A DNA stretch of 64,000 bases from Microbacterium sorbitolivorans (GCF_003327285.1 NZ_KZ848474.1:62001-126000); one strand, 5' to 3'. Counted from the first letter of the stretch, positions 32,046-42,668 are shown. The notes: generated by a model from the sequence alone, not told the origin. A program made the numbers and translations.

Positions 32046-32564
32046 GCGCGGGCGGCCCATGATTTGCATCGGCCGGGATCCGTCGGCCTTCGGATGGGTG
32101 CCGATGCGATGCCAGCCCTCGCTGAGATAGAGCCGAACTGCGGGGTCAGTGTCGTCGTCCCAGGTGCTCAGCATCACGCGCTCGTCGATTCCATCGAGGA
32201 GGTGACGAAGCAGGGTGCGGCCGTTCCCGGATCCGCGGTATGCGGGCAGGAGCCCGAGCTCGACGATCTCGAAGGCGGGCTGCCAGAGATCGGCGGCCGC
32301 GTCGCCGATCGCGGCGCGCACGCTCTCGGTGTAATACTGCCCCGGAGCGCCCAGGTAGCCCCACGAGATTCCGACGATCGCGTCGCCGTCAAGCGCGGCT
32401 GAGAACCGGAAGTGATCACGGGCGGCGTGGCGCAAAAGCATGCCGTCGAGCCAGTCGTCGTACGACGACTGATCGCCAAAGATGGCGTCGTAGACCTGCC
32501 AGATCTCGGGCGCGCGCTGCCGCACCTCGCCGTCGGTCAGATACCTGAACTCCACGCCGTTCAT
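32016..32564 (-). CDS. GNAT-family N-acetyltransferase
   Basis: 182 residues. The acetyl-CoA binding core is IVELGLLPAYRGSGNGRTLLRHLLDGI (about residues 100-126, with the R/Q-x-x-G-x-G/A loop as RGSGNG), followed by VMLSTWDDDTDPAVRLYLSEGWHRIG, the usual beta-bulge and C-terminal fold. The acceptor is unknown. ATG 32564 follows TAGCGT by 6 nt and that spacer is itself GAGGAG, so it could be read leaderless or with a Shine-Dalgarno. The last codons run into a family G palindrome. Confidence 0.85.
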   Translation of the reverse strand: MNGVEFRYLTDGEVRQRAPEIWQVYDAIFGDQSSYDDWLDGMLLRHAARDHFRFSAALDGDAIVGISWGYLGAPGQYYTESVRAAIGDAAADLWQPAFEIVELGLLPAYRGSGNGRTLLRHLLDGIDERVMLSTWDDDTDPAVRLYLSEGWHRIGTHPKADGSRPMQIMGRPRGGGPQLRKD

Positions 32565-32577
32565 CTCCTCACGCTAC

Positions 32578-32790
32578 CGGGGCATGTCCCACTTCGTGCC
32601 GGAATAACCCCCGCATTCCCACCACAACTGGGACACGCCCCAGCCCATGTCCCACTTCGTGCGGGAATAACCCCCGCATTCCCACCACAACTGGGACACG
32701 CCCCAACCCATGTCCCACTTCGTGCGGGAATAACCCCCGCATTCCCACCACAACTGGGACACGCCCCGAAGCGTGTCCCAGTTGATGCCG
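32578..32790. repeat. Palindrome family C array, about 3.5 units
   Basis: Exact 63-bp period (TGTCCCACTTCGTGCGGGAA begins near 32648 and 32711). Units pair TGTCCCACTT with AACTGGGACA, so arms from the CCCACTT and CCCAGTT variants are combined with one mismatch. It fills the gap between the acetyltransferase start and the glycosylase end. Confidence 0.92.
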
Positions 32791-32799
32791 GAATGGCCC

Positions 32800-34017
32800 C
32801 TACGCGTTCGGGTGGTCGTGGCGCTGCGCGCCGAGGGCGGCGGCGAGGTCGTCGCTCGCGTTGCCCCACCGCGACACCGTGATGTCGCCCAGGCCCTGCC
32901 ACGCGGTGGCTCGGCGCAGCTCGGCGGCAACGCGCGCGGGGTCGGCGCCGCCGTGTTCCCACCACGCCGACTGCACCCGAAGCGTTCCCGAGGCGCGGTC
33001 GGCTTTCAGGTCGAGGCGTCCGGCGATGCGGTCGTCGACCACGAGCGGCAGCGAGTAGTAGCCGTATTGGCGTTTCGGGCCCGGGACGTATATCTCGATC
33101 CGATAGCTGAAATCGAACACTCGCTCGGCGCGGTCGCGGAACCATACGACGGGATCGAACGGCGTCAGCAGCGCCGTCTGCGAGATCGCGCGCGGCACGC
33201 GGGCCTCGCGGTGGATCCACGCGGGGCGGTTCCATCCCTCGACGGCGACGGGCGAGAGATCACCGGAGTCGACCAGCGAATCGACGGCCGCTCGGACGGC
33301 CTTCTGATCGCGGATCCGATAGTAATCATCGAGGTCGGCGACCGTCGCGACGCCGTGCGCGCGGGACGCGCGACGCACGAGCTCGCGGATCGCATCGTCC
33401 TGAGGGACATCGAACAAGACATCGGCGGGGAGCACCTGTTCGGCGAGACCGTAGACGCGCTCGAACCCGTCGCGCCCGGCGATCGCGACCTCGCCGATGC
33501 CCCAGAGATACTCAAGCGAGCGCTTGACGTGATCCCAGTCCCACCACGGCCCGCCGCGCGCTTGTCGTTCGACCGAAATGATTTCGCTCGGCTTGAGCGG
33601 GCCGCGCTCGGCGAGTTCGGCTTTCACGGTGTCGATGACGCCGGCGTTGTCCGCCGCCCATCCACCCCAGCGCCCTGACCGCGCACGCACGGCGGCGCGC
33701 CGGAAGCCCCACAGGGGCCAGTCGACCACGGGCATGAACGCGGCCTCGTGCGCCATGTACTCGACGTGGGTCGGCTTCCGCCGCCGGAAGACGACGCGCT
33801 CGAGGGCGGCGGGATCGTAGGATCCGAGCCGCGAGAACAGCGGCATGTAGTGCGAGCGCGCGAAGACGTTCACCGAGTCGATCTGCAGCACGCCCATGCG
33901 GGCGATCGCGGCGTGAATCGAGCGCGCACTCACCGTGCCTTCCCTGGATCCGCCGAGCCCCTGCGCCGCGAGCGCAACGCGCCGCGCCTCCCCCGCCGAC
34001 AGCGTCATCCTGGCCAT
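32800..34017 (-). CDS. Winged-helix DNA glycosylase, YcaQ (AlkX/HTH_42) family
   Basis: 405 residues of the family of E. coli YcaQ, which unhooks DNA crosslinks and removes bulky alkylated bases. GVLQIDSVNVFARSHYMPLFSRLG (near residue 40, first 20 residues shown in the family motif) contains the QxD catalytic signature of the YcaQ branch. THVEYMAHEAAFMPV and WDWDHVKRSLEYLWGIGEVA continue the tandem winged helices, and LLTPFDPVVWFRDRAERVFDF closes the domain. ATG 34017 lies 7 nt after TATCGT. It adds to the cluster of repair genes around lhr-nei2. Confidence 0.85.
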   Translation of the reverse strand: MARMTLSAGEARRVALAAQGLGGSREGTVSARSIHAAIARMGVLQIDSVNVFARSHYMPLFSRLGSYDPAALERVVFRRRKPTHVEYMAHEAAFMPVVDWPLWGFRRAAVRARSGRWGGWAADNAGVIDTVKAELAERGPLKPSEIISVERQARGGPWWDWDHVKRSLEYLWGIGEVAIAGRDGFERVYGLAEQVLPADVLFDVPQDDAIRELVRRASRAHGVATVADLDDYYRIRDQKAVRAAVDSLVDSGDLSPVAVEGWNRPAWIHREARVPRAISQTALLTPFDPVVWFRDRAERVFDFSYRIEIYVPGPKRQYGYYSLPLVVDDRIAGRLDLKADRASGTLRVQSAWWEHGGADPARVAAELRRATAWQGLGDITVSRWGNASDDLAAALGAQRHDHPNA

Positions 34018-34181
34018 GGGGGCGACGATACCAGCGGTGGCAATATTCTCACAGCGAACGCATAGGGGGGTCATAGTGGGTACGACGACAGATAAGTGAG
34101 GATGACCTCATAACGCCCGGGAATAACGCTCCCACAGGACGCGTTGTCCCGATTGTCCGCCTCAAGAATTGGAGGGACACC

Positions 34182-34589
34182 GTGGGTAAGAACTACGTAG
34201 ACATCGAAGATGACAACGGCGAGGTGCTGCGATACCGCAAGCACGCGAACGGCCGAGGGCTCGTCGCGCACGGAGCGAAGGTCGCGGCCTCAGCTCGCAT
34301 TGAGGCGGGGGCGTATGTCGAACCGCACGCGCGCGTTCTCGACGGTGCGACCATCTCGGCTGGGGCCTGGATCGAACCGGGCGCCGTCATCGGCGCAGGC
34401 GCTTTCATTGACGCGAACGCGCACATCGGCCCCGAGGCCGCCGTCGGCGCGAAGGCCAAAATCGGAGTGCGCAGCTTCATCGGCCGCGGCGCCCAAATCG
34501 CGGGCGGGTCGCTGATCGGCGACGACGAGAAGATTCTCGATGGCGTGCGCATCGCCACCGACCGACGAGGCTTCAACCTCGCCGCATAA
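34182..34589 (+). CDS. Left-handed beta-helix (hexapeptide repeat) protein
   Basis: 135 residues. From about residue 30 the protein is a run of hexapeptide repeats ([LIV]-G-x-x-x-x like): AKVAASARIEAGAYVEPHA, ATISAGAWIEPGAVIGAGAF, AHIGPEAAVGAKAKIGVRSF, IGRGAQIAGG. This fold is used by acyltransferases, but no catalytic residues or partner domain are present, so the role is unknown. The GTG start is supported by GGAGGG 6 nt upstream. A conventional terminator (34606) and two family F palindromes follow. Confidence 0.7.
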   Translation: MGKNYVDIEDDNGEVLRYRKHANGRGLVAHGAKVAASARIEAGAYVEPHARVLDGATISAGAWIEPGAVIGAGAFIDANAHIGPEAAVGAKAKIGVRSFIGRGAQIAGGSLIGDDEKILDGVRIATDRRGFNLAA

Positions 34590-34605
34590 GTACGCCAAGA
34601 CGTCA

Positions 34606-34631
34606 GAAGGCCGCCCCATGGGGCGGCCTTC
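34606..34631. terminator. Rho-independent-type hairpin after the beta-helix gene
   Basis: GAAGGCCGCCCC is mirrored by GGGGCGGCCTTC with a 2-nt loop; the tail is poor in T on either side. It lies 17 nt after the stop. Confidence 0.65.
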
Positions 34632-34633
34632 GT

Positions 34634-34718
34634 GTACATAACGACGCGAATTTTTACCTCAAAGGCCCAAAAATGGCCTTTTCGGGCCTCAAGGCCAAAA
34701 ATCTCCGTCGTTATGTAC
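34634..34718. repeat. Palindrome family F, copy 1
   Basis: 85 bp with perfect outer arms GTACATAACGACG and CGTCGTTATGTAC, and inner complementary AAGGCC/GGCCTT blocks. The AT-rich AATTTTT segments contrast sharply with the genome. Lies between convergent genes. Confidence 0.88.
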
Positions 34719-34762
34719 GGGGCGGCGCGGAAGCGGCGCAACCGGAGTGGCCCCGGGCCTGC

Positions 34763-34848
34763 GTACACAACGACGCAAATTTTCGCCTCAAAGCCCTAAA
34801 ACTGGCACTTATCGGGCCCCGAGGGCAAAAATTAGCGTCGTTGTGTAC
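34763..34848. repeat. Palindrome family F, copy 2
   Basis: 86 bp with arms GTACACAACGACG and CGTCGTTGTGTAC. Compared with copy 1, C for T in the left arm is matched by G for A in the right arm, so pairing is preserved through a compensatory change. Confidence 0.88.
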
Positions 34849-34878
34849 GGGGTGGCCCGGGCAGCAGCGGAACCGGCC

Positions 34879-35841
34879 TCAACCCAGCCGGTCGGCCAGC
34901 CAGTCGAGCTGCTTGCGTCGCTGCACGGGGCCGCCGCCCTCGTGGCCGCTGTAGGCGTAGTGCTCGATGTGCTTGTCGTCGTGGGCCCAGGCGTTGAAGG
35001 CGCCGAAGACGGTGGAGGGCGGACAGATCGCGTCCATCAGCGCCACCGAGAACAGCGCGGGCACGGTGGCGCGCGTCGCGAGGTTCACGCCGTCGAAGTA
35101 GCTGAGCGTGCGGAAGGTCTCGTCGATCTGCTCGCGGTACGCCGCGAGGTAGCGCACGAGTTCGGCGTAGGGGTCGCGGTCGGTGATGCTCGTCGCGCGC
35201 GGGAAGTCGCACAGGAACGGCACGTCGATCATCGCGCCCTCGACGTCGTTTCCGAGGGCCGCGGCCGCGATCGCGATGCCGCCGCCCTGGCTGATGCCGG
35301 TGACGAAGACGGGCAGCTCGGGCGCGAGCTCGTGGGCCACGTCGACGGCGCGGGCGGCGTCGGTGAAGACGCGGCGGTAGAAGTAGTCTTCCGGCGACGT
35401 GATGCCGCGCGTCATGCTGCCCGGGGTCGAGGGTCCGGATCCGTGCGGGTCGGTCGTCGCGCCCTGCATGCCGAGGTTCGAGCCCTGGCCGCGCGTGTCG
35501 ACGCGGAGGTGCGCGTAGCCGGCGGCGACCCACTCCGAGACCTGGTGCGATAGGCCGCGACCGCCCGAGTAGCCGAGGAATTCGACGACGACGGCAGTCG
35601 GCTCGACGTGGGTGGGGCGGTGGTACCAGGCGCTCACCGGATCCCCCGCGAAGCCCGAGAAGGTCACGTCGTGCGTCGTCACGATCGAGAGGCCGTTGTC
35701 GACCTCGGGCGCGTAGGTCTCGCCGCGCGCCGCGCGGCTTCCCTCGAGCGTGCTCGACCAGAACTCGTCAAAATCGTCGGGCGCGACGACATCGGAGCGT
35801 CGGTCGCGCAGCTTCTCAAGCGGCAGATCGAAATGCGGCAT
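34879..35841 (-). CDS. Acetyl xylan esterase family (cephalosporin-C deacetylase-like)
   Basis: 320 residues, normal length for AXE1/CAH carbohydrate esterases (CE7). DFDEFWSSTL near residue 23 and the RGQGSNLG phrase near 115 are family marks. The catalytic triad is Ser in VFVTGISQGGGIA (near 185), Asp in ALMDAICPPST (near 270) and His in YSGHEGGG (near 300). CE7 enzymes deacetylate small sugar esters and cephalosporin C in the cytoplasm. RBS GAAGGG precedes ATG 35841. Confidence 0.92.
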   Translation of the reverse strand: MPHFDLPLEKLRDRRSDVVAPDDFDEFWSSTLEGSRAARGETYAPEVDNGLSIVTTHDVTFSGFAGDPVSAWYHRPTHVEPTAVVVEFLGYSGGRGLSHQVSEWVAAGYAHLRVDTRGQGSNLGMQGATTDPHGSGPSTPGSMTRGITSPEDYFYRRVFTDAARAVDVAHELAPELPVFVTGISQGGGIAIAAAALGNDVEGAMIDVPFLCDFPRATSITDRDPYAELVRYLAAYREQIDETFRTLSYFDGVNLATRATVPALFSVALMDAICPPSTVFGAFNAWAHDDKHIEHYAYSGHEGGGPVQRRKQLDWLADRLG

Positions 35842-35902
35842 TGAATTCCCTTCGTCGGTGTGAGCATACCGGGGCCGTGTGACGCGCCCGTAACCTTAAG
35901 AC

Positions 35903-36601
35903 ATGGCGCAAAACAAAGCCCCGCGCGGCGGGCGAGTGCGGAAGGCCCCCACGAAGGGATCCGCGAAGTCCCCCACGAAGCGATCCGTAAAGCAGGCGCC
36001 GAAACCGGATCCGCTTCCGCCGTTCCGGCTGGGTGCGGTCCCGGGGGCGACCCCGGGCAAGTGGATCCGCCAGTGGCGTTTGCAGCGCCCGCACCAGCCG
36101 ATCGAGCTGGTCGAGATCGCGTTCGCGGATCAGGCCGCCGCGGTGCGCGACGGGCTCGTCGACGTCGCGATCTGCCGGCGCCCGATCGAGGGCGACGACC
36201 TGCACGTGATCTCGCTCTACGACGAGGTTCCCGTCGTCGTAATGAGCGCCGAGTCTGACCTGACCGTCGCGGAGGAGCTCGCGCCTGAAGACCTGGTCGG
36301 CGAGGTGCTGATGACGCCCTCCGATGACGTCTACGGGCCGCTCGGCCTGCCGACCGAGGCGCCGAAGTTCCCCGCAATGTCGACGGAGGACACGATCGCG
36401 ACGGTCGCGACGGGCATCGGCGTCGCCGTGATTCCGATGTCGCTCGCGCGCCTGCACCGCCGCAAGGACGTCGAGTACCGCCCCATCACGGGCGTGCCCG
36501 ACTCGCCCGTCGTGCTGGCGTGGCTGCGCGATCGCGACGCGGAAGACGTGCAAACCTTCGTCGGCATCACCCGAGGCCGCACGGCGCGGTCATCCCGCTA
36601 A
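35903..36601 (+). CDS. LysR-type substrate-binding domain protein without HTH
   Basis: 232 residues. The first 40 are a basic, low-complexity tail (KAPTKGSAKSPTKRSVK). From FRLGAVPGATPGKWIRQWR onward it is the two-lobed effector domain of LysR regulators (IAFADQAAAVRDGLVDVAICRRP, VATGIGVAVIPMSLARLHR), but no helix-turn-helix precedes it. Such stand-alone proteins are common in Microbacteriaceae; function is unknown. ATG 35903 is 6 nt after TAACCT, so leaderless. Confidence 0.8.
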   Translation: MAQNKAPRGGRVRKAPTKGSAKSPTKRSVKQAPKPDPLPPFRLGAVPGATPGKWIRQWRLQRPHQPIELVEIAFADQAAAVRDGLVDVAICRRPIEGDDLHVISLYDEVPVVVMSAESDLTVAEELAPEDLVGEVLMTPSDDVYGPLGLPTEAPKFPAMSTEDTIATVATGIGVAVIPMSLARLHRRKDVEYRPITGVPDSPVVLAWLRDRDAEDVQTFVGITRGRTARSSR

Positions 36602-36609
36602 GAGCGAGG

Positions 36610-37068
36610 TCAGCCCGCTAACAACCCCACCTGCTCGTCGAGATAATCGCCGAGCGGCATGAGGAACCCGGCGGGCGACCAGCGGATCATGATGCGCTCG
36701 CCGTCGCGCGTGAGCGGCGCGTCGTCGGGGCCCTCGACCGGCGCCCAGTCGTAGTGGAATGTCTCGCCCTCCGCGAACCCGCCGCGGAACGCCATGCCGC
36801 GGATCGCCGCGCGCTCGCGCTGCGACTCGGCCGCATACCCGCGGCGCACCTCCTCGGACGCCCGAAGGACGGATCCGGTGCGCCAGAGCGCGTCGTCGCC
36901 GATCAGCAACACGCCGACGTGCCAGGCGTCGGCGACCGGCGCGATGACCGCGCGGCCGCCGATCGCGCGGCGGATCCGGCCCGGCTCTCGCACGGATCCG
37001 AGCCGCTCTCGCGGGATACCGGCGAGCCTTTCGCGCGCGGTCGACAGCAGCTCCTGGAGTTCACTCAC
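36610..37068 (-). CDS. Conserved actinobacterial hypothetical protein
   Basis: 152 residues. Opens with a helix (SELQELLSTARERLAG), then strands AVIAPVADAWHVGVLLIGDDALWRTG and a helical RGYAAESQRERAAIRGMAFRGGFAEG phrase I know from hypothetical proteins of related actinobacteria. No function assigned. GTG 37068 follows TAGAGT by 7 nt, so leaderless. Divergent from katG and sharing its 82-bp regulatory gap. Confidence 0.6.
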   Translation of the reverse strand: MSELQELLSTARERLAGIPRERLGSVREPGRIRRAIGGRAVIAPVADAWHVGVLLIGDDALWRTGSVLRASEEVRRGYAAESQRERAAIRGMAFRGGFAEGETFHYDWAPVEGPDDAPLTRDGERIMIRWSPAGFLMPLGDYLDEQVGLLAG

Positions 37069-37099
37069 GAGGTCTACTCTACGAAGACGCAGAACATGC

Positions 37100-37122
37100 T
37101 AGATTTGAGTCATTCAAATCTA
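37100..37122. promoter_or_regulatory. Fur-family-like operator upstream of katG
   Basis: TAGATTTGA and TCAAATCTA form perfect 9-bp arms around GTCAT, an AT-rich palindrome in a GC-rich genome. It lies 28 bp before the katG ATG. In relatives FurA represses katG through such AT-rich sites; no furA gene is next to katG here. Confidence 0.65.
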
Positions 37123-37150
37123 GAACCTGCCCCATACAGGAGAGGCGATC

Positions 37151-39394
<2,244 letters not shown>

Positions 39395-39426
39395 GCAACA
39401 CCCCTCCGGGCCTAGATAGGCACCGA

Positions 39427-39470
39427 GAAAGCCCTGCGATCCGCTCCCCCGAGCGGGTCGCAGGGCTTTC
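39427..39470 (+). terminator. katG terminator
   Basis: GAAAGCCCTGCGATCCGCTC is mirrored by GAGCGGGTCGCAGGGCTTTC, a stem of about 20 bp with a 4-nt loop, 32 nt after the stop. Confidence 0.85.
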
Positions 39471-39473
39471 GCC

Positions 39474-39503
39474 TTCACGCCGCTCACGGTCAACGCTTAT
39501 GCT
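39474..39503 (+). promoter_or_regulatory. Possible promoter of the TM2-Ltp gene
   Basis: TTCACG (39474-39479), 18 nt, TATGCT (39498-39503), about 33 nt before ATG 39537, which has AAAGAGA as a weak ribosome site. Confidence 0.4.
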
Positions 39504-39536
39504 TCTTTCAGCACCCGGAACGCACGAAAGAGACTC

Positions 39537-40691
39537 ATGAGCGACCCGAATCAGTTCCCGCCGGCCGGATCCGGCCAGCCCACGCAGCCGCAGCCGCCGG
39601 CGCCCGGTTACCCGGCACAGCCGCCCTATCCGACGCAGCCGGTGAACGGCGCGCCGGGTAGCTACCCGGGCTACGCCGCCCCCGGCTACCCCGCCCCGCC
39701 GGCCTACACGCCGCAGGGCACGTCCGACGAGGGCCCCGACGTGGGACAGAAGTCGTTCGTCACCACCTGGCTCCTCGCGATGTTGCTCGGCACGTTCGGT
39801 GCCGACCGCTTCTACCTGGGCAAGATCGGCACCGCGATCGTGAAGCTGATCACGCTCGGTGGCTTCGGTATCTGGACGCTCGTCGACCTGATCATCGTGC
39901 TGTGCGGCGGCGCGCGCGACATCAACGGCCTGCGCCTGCGCGGCTACATGCGCTACCGCCTCGTGGCCTGGCTCGTCACGGCCGGTGTCTGGGTGCTCGG
40001 TATCATCAGCTCGATCGTGAGCTCGATGATCTTCGGCTCGCTGGTCTTCTCGAGCCTCGCGACGGTCGCGACGCTCTCGGAGGAGATCGAGAACCAGACC
40101 GGGTCGGTCGTTACCGAGACCGAGCAGCCCGCGGAGGAGCCCGTCGACGAAGAGCCCGTCGATGAGGAGCCGGCCGAGGGCGTCGAGGCGCCGTCGCTCC
40201 CGGGTGCCGACGGCTCCGGCGAGGTGTCGGACGACCAGGAGGCCGCCCTCCAGGAGGCCAAGGACTACGCCACGTACAGCCAGATGAGCAAGCAGGGCAT
40301 CTACACCGCCCTGACGAGCGAGCTACTCGGCGACCACTACACCGACGAGGCCGCCCAGTATGCGATCGACAACCTCGACGACGTCGACTGGAACGCGAAC
40401 GCCCTCGCGACGGCCGAGTTCTACGCCGAGTACAGCTACCTGAGCGAGGCGGCGCTGCCCGAGGCCCTGGGCGGGGAGTATGGCGCCGGCTTCACGGCAG
40501 ACGAGGTCGCCTACGCAATGGAGAACCTCGGCGAGGTCGATTGGAACGAGAATGCGCTGCACTCGGCCCAGCTCTACTACGACGAGCTCTCAATGTCGGA
40601 AGACGAAATCTTCGAGATGCTGTCGAGCGACGACGGCGGCCAGTTCACCGAGGAGCAGGCGCAGTACGCGATCGACAACCTCGACAAGTAA
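39537..40691 (+). CDS. TM2-domain membrane protein with three Ltp repeats
   Basis: 384 residues. Residues 1-60 are a Pro/Tyr/Gly-rich cytoplasmic tail (PGYPAQPPYPTQP). A TM2 domain follows (SFVTTWLLAMLLGTFGADRFYLG then IWTLVDLIIVL, about 75-130), then a third helix near 145-175. After an acidic linker with repeated PVDEE, three Ltp repeats of about 48 residues appear, each with SYMSKQGIY-like starts, Y/F-T-DEAAQYAIDNLDDVDW endings. Ltp domains occur in surface lipoproteins, including a phage protein that blocks superinfection. The fusion would place three Ltp units outside the cell. Function unknown. Confidence 0.82.
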   Translation: MSDPNQFPPAGSGQPTQPQPPAPGYPAQPPYPTQPVNGAPGSYPGYAAPGYPAPPAYTPQGTSDEGPDVGQKSFVTTWLLAMLLGTFGADRFYLGKIGTAIVKLITLGGFGIWTLVDLIIVLCGGARDINGLRLRGYMRYRLVAWLVTAGVWVLGIISSIVSSMIFGSLVFSSLATVATLSEEIENQTGSVVTETEQPAEEPVDEEPVDEEPAEGVEAPSLPGADGSGEVSDDQEAALQEAKDYATYSQMSKQGIYTALTSELLGDHYTDEAAQYAIDNLDDVDWNANALATAEFYAEYSYLSEAALPEALGGEYGAGFTADEVAYAMENLGEVDWNENALHSAQLYYDELSMSEDEIFEMLSSDDGGQFTEEQAQYAIDNLDK

Positions 40692-40707
40692 CGACGCCCG
40701 CGTCACG

Positions 40708-40733
40708 AACGGCCGCCCCTCGGGGCGGCCGTT
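40708..40733. terminator. Bidirectional terminator
   Basis: Perfect 12-bp stem AACGGCCGCCCC / GGGGCGGCCGTT with a 2-nt loop, followed by TGCGTTT. It lies between the TM2-Ltp stop and the end of the convergent response regulator. Confidence 0.8.
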
Positions 40734-40738
40734 TGCGT

Positions 40739-41416
40739 TTAGCCGAGGTCTGGCCCGTGGCCCGCGCGGTCGACGATGACGGTCACGTGCGAGCGCTGCG
40801 CGACGCCGAACTTCGCGTGGATCTGCGCGAGGTGGTTCTTCACCGTCGTGACGCCGATGTAGAGCCGTTCGGCGATGGCGGGGTTCGAGGCGCCCTGCGC
40901 GACGAGCACCGCGACCTCGCGCTCGCGCTCGGTGAGCGTCGCGAAGCGCTCGCGCGCCCGCTGCCGATCGGAATCGGTAGAGTCGTCGGCGGCGCGCCGC
41001 ATGAGCTGCGCCGTCGCGCGCGGCGAGGCGAAGCCGTCGCCCGCCATGACCACCTCGATCGCCTGCTCGAGCTCGTCGAAGAGACGCTCTTTATGCAGGA
41101 AGCCCCGCGCGCCAGCCGCGATCATGCTCGTGAGCGCCCGCTCGGTGCCGAGGCTCGTCATCGCGATGACGCGGCTCGACGGCGCGAGCCGCAGGATCTC
41201 GACCGTCGCCTCGGGCCCGCCGAGGACCGGCATGCTCACGTCCATGAGCACGACGTCCGGATGGTGCGCCCGCACGGCCTCGATCGCGAGGGATCCGTCG
41301 GCGGCGTCGCCGACGACCGCGGCCCCGAAGCTGCCGAGCAGTCGGGTGAGGCTGCGCCGCACAAAGGGGTCGTCGTCGACGATGACCACGCGCACGGGGA
41401 TATCGGAACTCGTCAC
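40739..41416 (-). CDS. NarL/FixJ-family response regulator
   Basis: 225 residues. The receiver domain (VRVVIVDDDPFVRRSL) has its phospho-acceptor in DVVLMDVSMPVLGG near residue 58 and the conserved lysine in GFLHKE. The LuxR-type HTH is LTEREREVAVLVAQGASNPAIAERLYIGVTTVKNHLAQIHAKF. The GTG start 41416 lies 6 nt after TACTGT, so it can be transcribed leaderless, separately from the kinase 34 bp upstream. It probably pairs with that kinase; targets unknown. Confidence 0.92.
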   Translation of the reverse strand: MTSSDIPVRVVIVDDDPFVRRSLTRLLGSFGAAVVGDAADGSLAIEAVRAHHPDVVLMDVSMPVLGGPEATVEILRLAPSSRVIAMTSLGTERALTSMIAAGARGFLHKERLFDELEQAIEVVMAGDGFASPRATAQLMRRAADDSTDSDRQRARERFATLTEREREVAVLVAQGASNPAIAERLYIGVTTVKNHLAQIHAKFGVAQRSHVTVIVDRAGHGPDLG

Positions 41417-41450
41417 CCCTCGACAGTATCGGTCTGCCCCGACAGTCGAA

Positions 41451-42668
41451 TTACGCCGGCGCCACCTCGACCCACGGCAGGTTGACCTGCACGACGAACT
41501 CGCCGCCGCGCTCGCCGATCTCGCAGGTGCCGCCGAGTCGCGCGACCCGCTCGCGGATTCCGAGGATCCCCCTGCCGGACCCGTGCGCCGCGACTGCGCT
41601 CGGCCGCCCTACGGGGTTCGCGACGCGCACGTGCACGCCCGTGGCGGGGGTCGCCTCGACCGAGATCGACACGGGCGCGTGCGCGGCGTGCTTCATCGCG
41701 TTCGTCAGCGACTCTTGCACGACGCGGAAGACCGTGTGATCGAGCACCGCGGCGGCCCGCTCGACACCGTCGACGAGGATCATCGCGTCGACCTGCGTGC
41801 CGGCTGCCCGCGCGCTGCGGACGAGCTCGCCGATGCGCCGCATCGAGTGGCGCGAGGGGTCGTAGTCGGCCGCGGGCCCCTCCCTCAGCTCGCCGAGCAG
41901 GCCCCGCAGGTCGTCGAGCGATTGGCGCGCGTCGTGGCGCAGCGAGCGCGCGATCGAGTCGACGTCGGGGTCGCCCTGCGACACGGCGAGCGCCAGCTCG
42001 TCGCCCTGCAGCGCAACCGCCGCCAGGCGGCTTGCGAGGGTGTCGTGCATCTCGCGCGCGATGCGCTCACGCTCGCCCTGCCGCGCGACCTCGTCGCTCA
42101 GCTCGGACGCCCGCCCCTGTTCGTGGTCGACGCGGTCGCGCAGCACGGCGCTCTCGCGTCGGCTGCGCGCGAGCAGGGTGATGAGCAGGAAGGTCGCGAT
42201 CGAGCCGATGCCGAGCACCAGGGTCGGCGCGAGCGACGCCCGATCGTCGGCGAAGAATTCCGCCACCTGATCGCCCCACGGGGTGAAGATGTCGCGCAGC
42301 ATCGACGCCGTGACGGCCACTATCGCCACCCCGATCATCAGGCGGGCGCGCTTCGGCGACGAGCGCTGCACCTGGTGGTGCAGGCCGATGAGCAGCAGGC
42401 TGTAGCTCGAGCCTGCGAGGGCGAGCAGCCCGCCCGCGACGATCGGCATCAGCGGGTACTCGCGGCGGAAGTACACCGTGACCCACAGGCCGAGCGCGAT
42501 CGCCCAGTAGAACGTCGATTGGTCGGTCGCCACGGAGTCCCAGTCGGTGATCATGCCGGGGATGTTGCCCATGCCGACCGTCTCGAACGCGGCGCCCACA
42601 ACGAAGAGCGTGGTGCTCCAGCCACGACGCGTCATTCGGCCGACCACCGGCACACGGGTATCGCTCAT
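41451..42668 (-). CDS. Sensor histidine kinase, HisKA_3 family
   Basis: 405 residues. Five to six membrane helices in the first 190 residues, then the phospho-histidine in RIAREMHDTLASRLAAVAL, N box VVQESLTNAMKHAAHAP and G box GSGRGILGIRERVARLGG. I start at ATG 42668 (MSDTRVPVV) rather than an upstream in-frame ATG because TATCGT sits 7 nt before it, matching the leaderless pattern of this window. The signal is unknown. Confidence 0.9.
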   Translation of the reverse strand: MSDTRVPVVGRMTRRGWSTTLFVVGAAFETVGMGNIPGMITDWDSVATDQSTFYWAIALGLWVTVYFRREYPLMPIVAGGLLALAGSSYSLLLIGLHHQVQRSSPKRARLMIGVAIVAVTASMLRDIFTPWGDQVAEFFADDRASLAPTLVLGIGSIATFLLITLLARSRRESAVLRDRVDHEQGRASELSDEVARQGERERIAREMHDTLASRLAAVALQGDELALAVSQGDPDVDSIARSLRHDARQSLDDLRGLLGELREGPAADYDPSRHSMRRIGELVRSARAAGTQVDAMILVDGVERAAAVLDHTVFRVVQESLTNAMKHAAHAPVSISVEATPATGVHVRVANPVGRPSAVAAHGSGRGILGIRERVARLGGTCEIGERGGEFVVQVNLPWVEVAPA

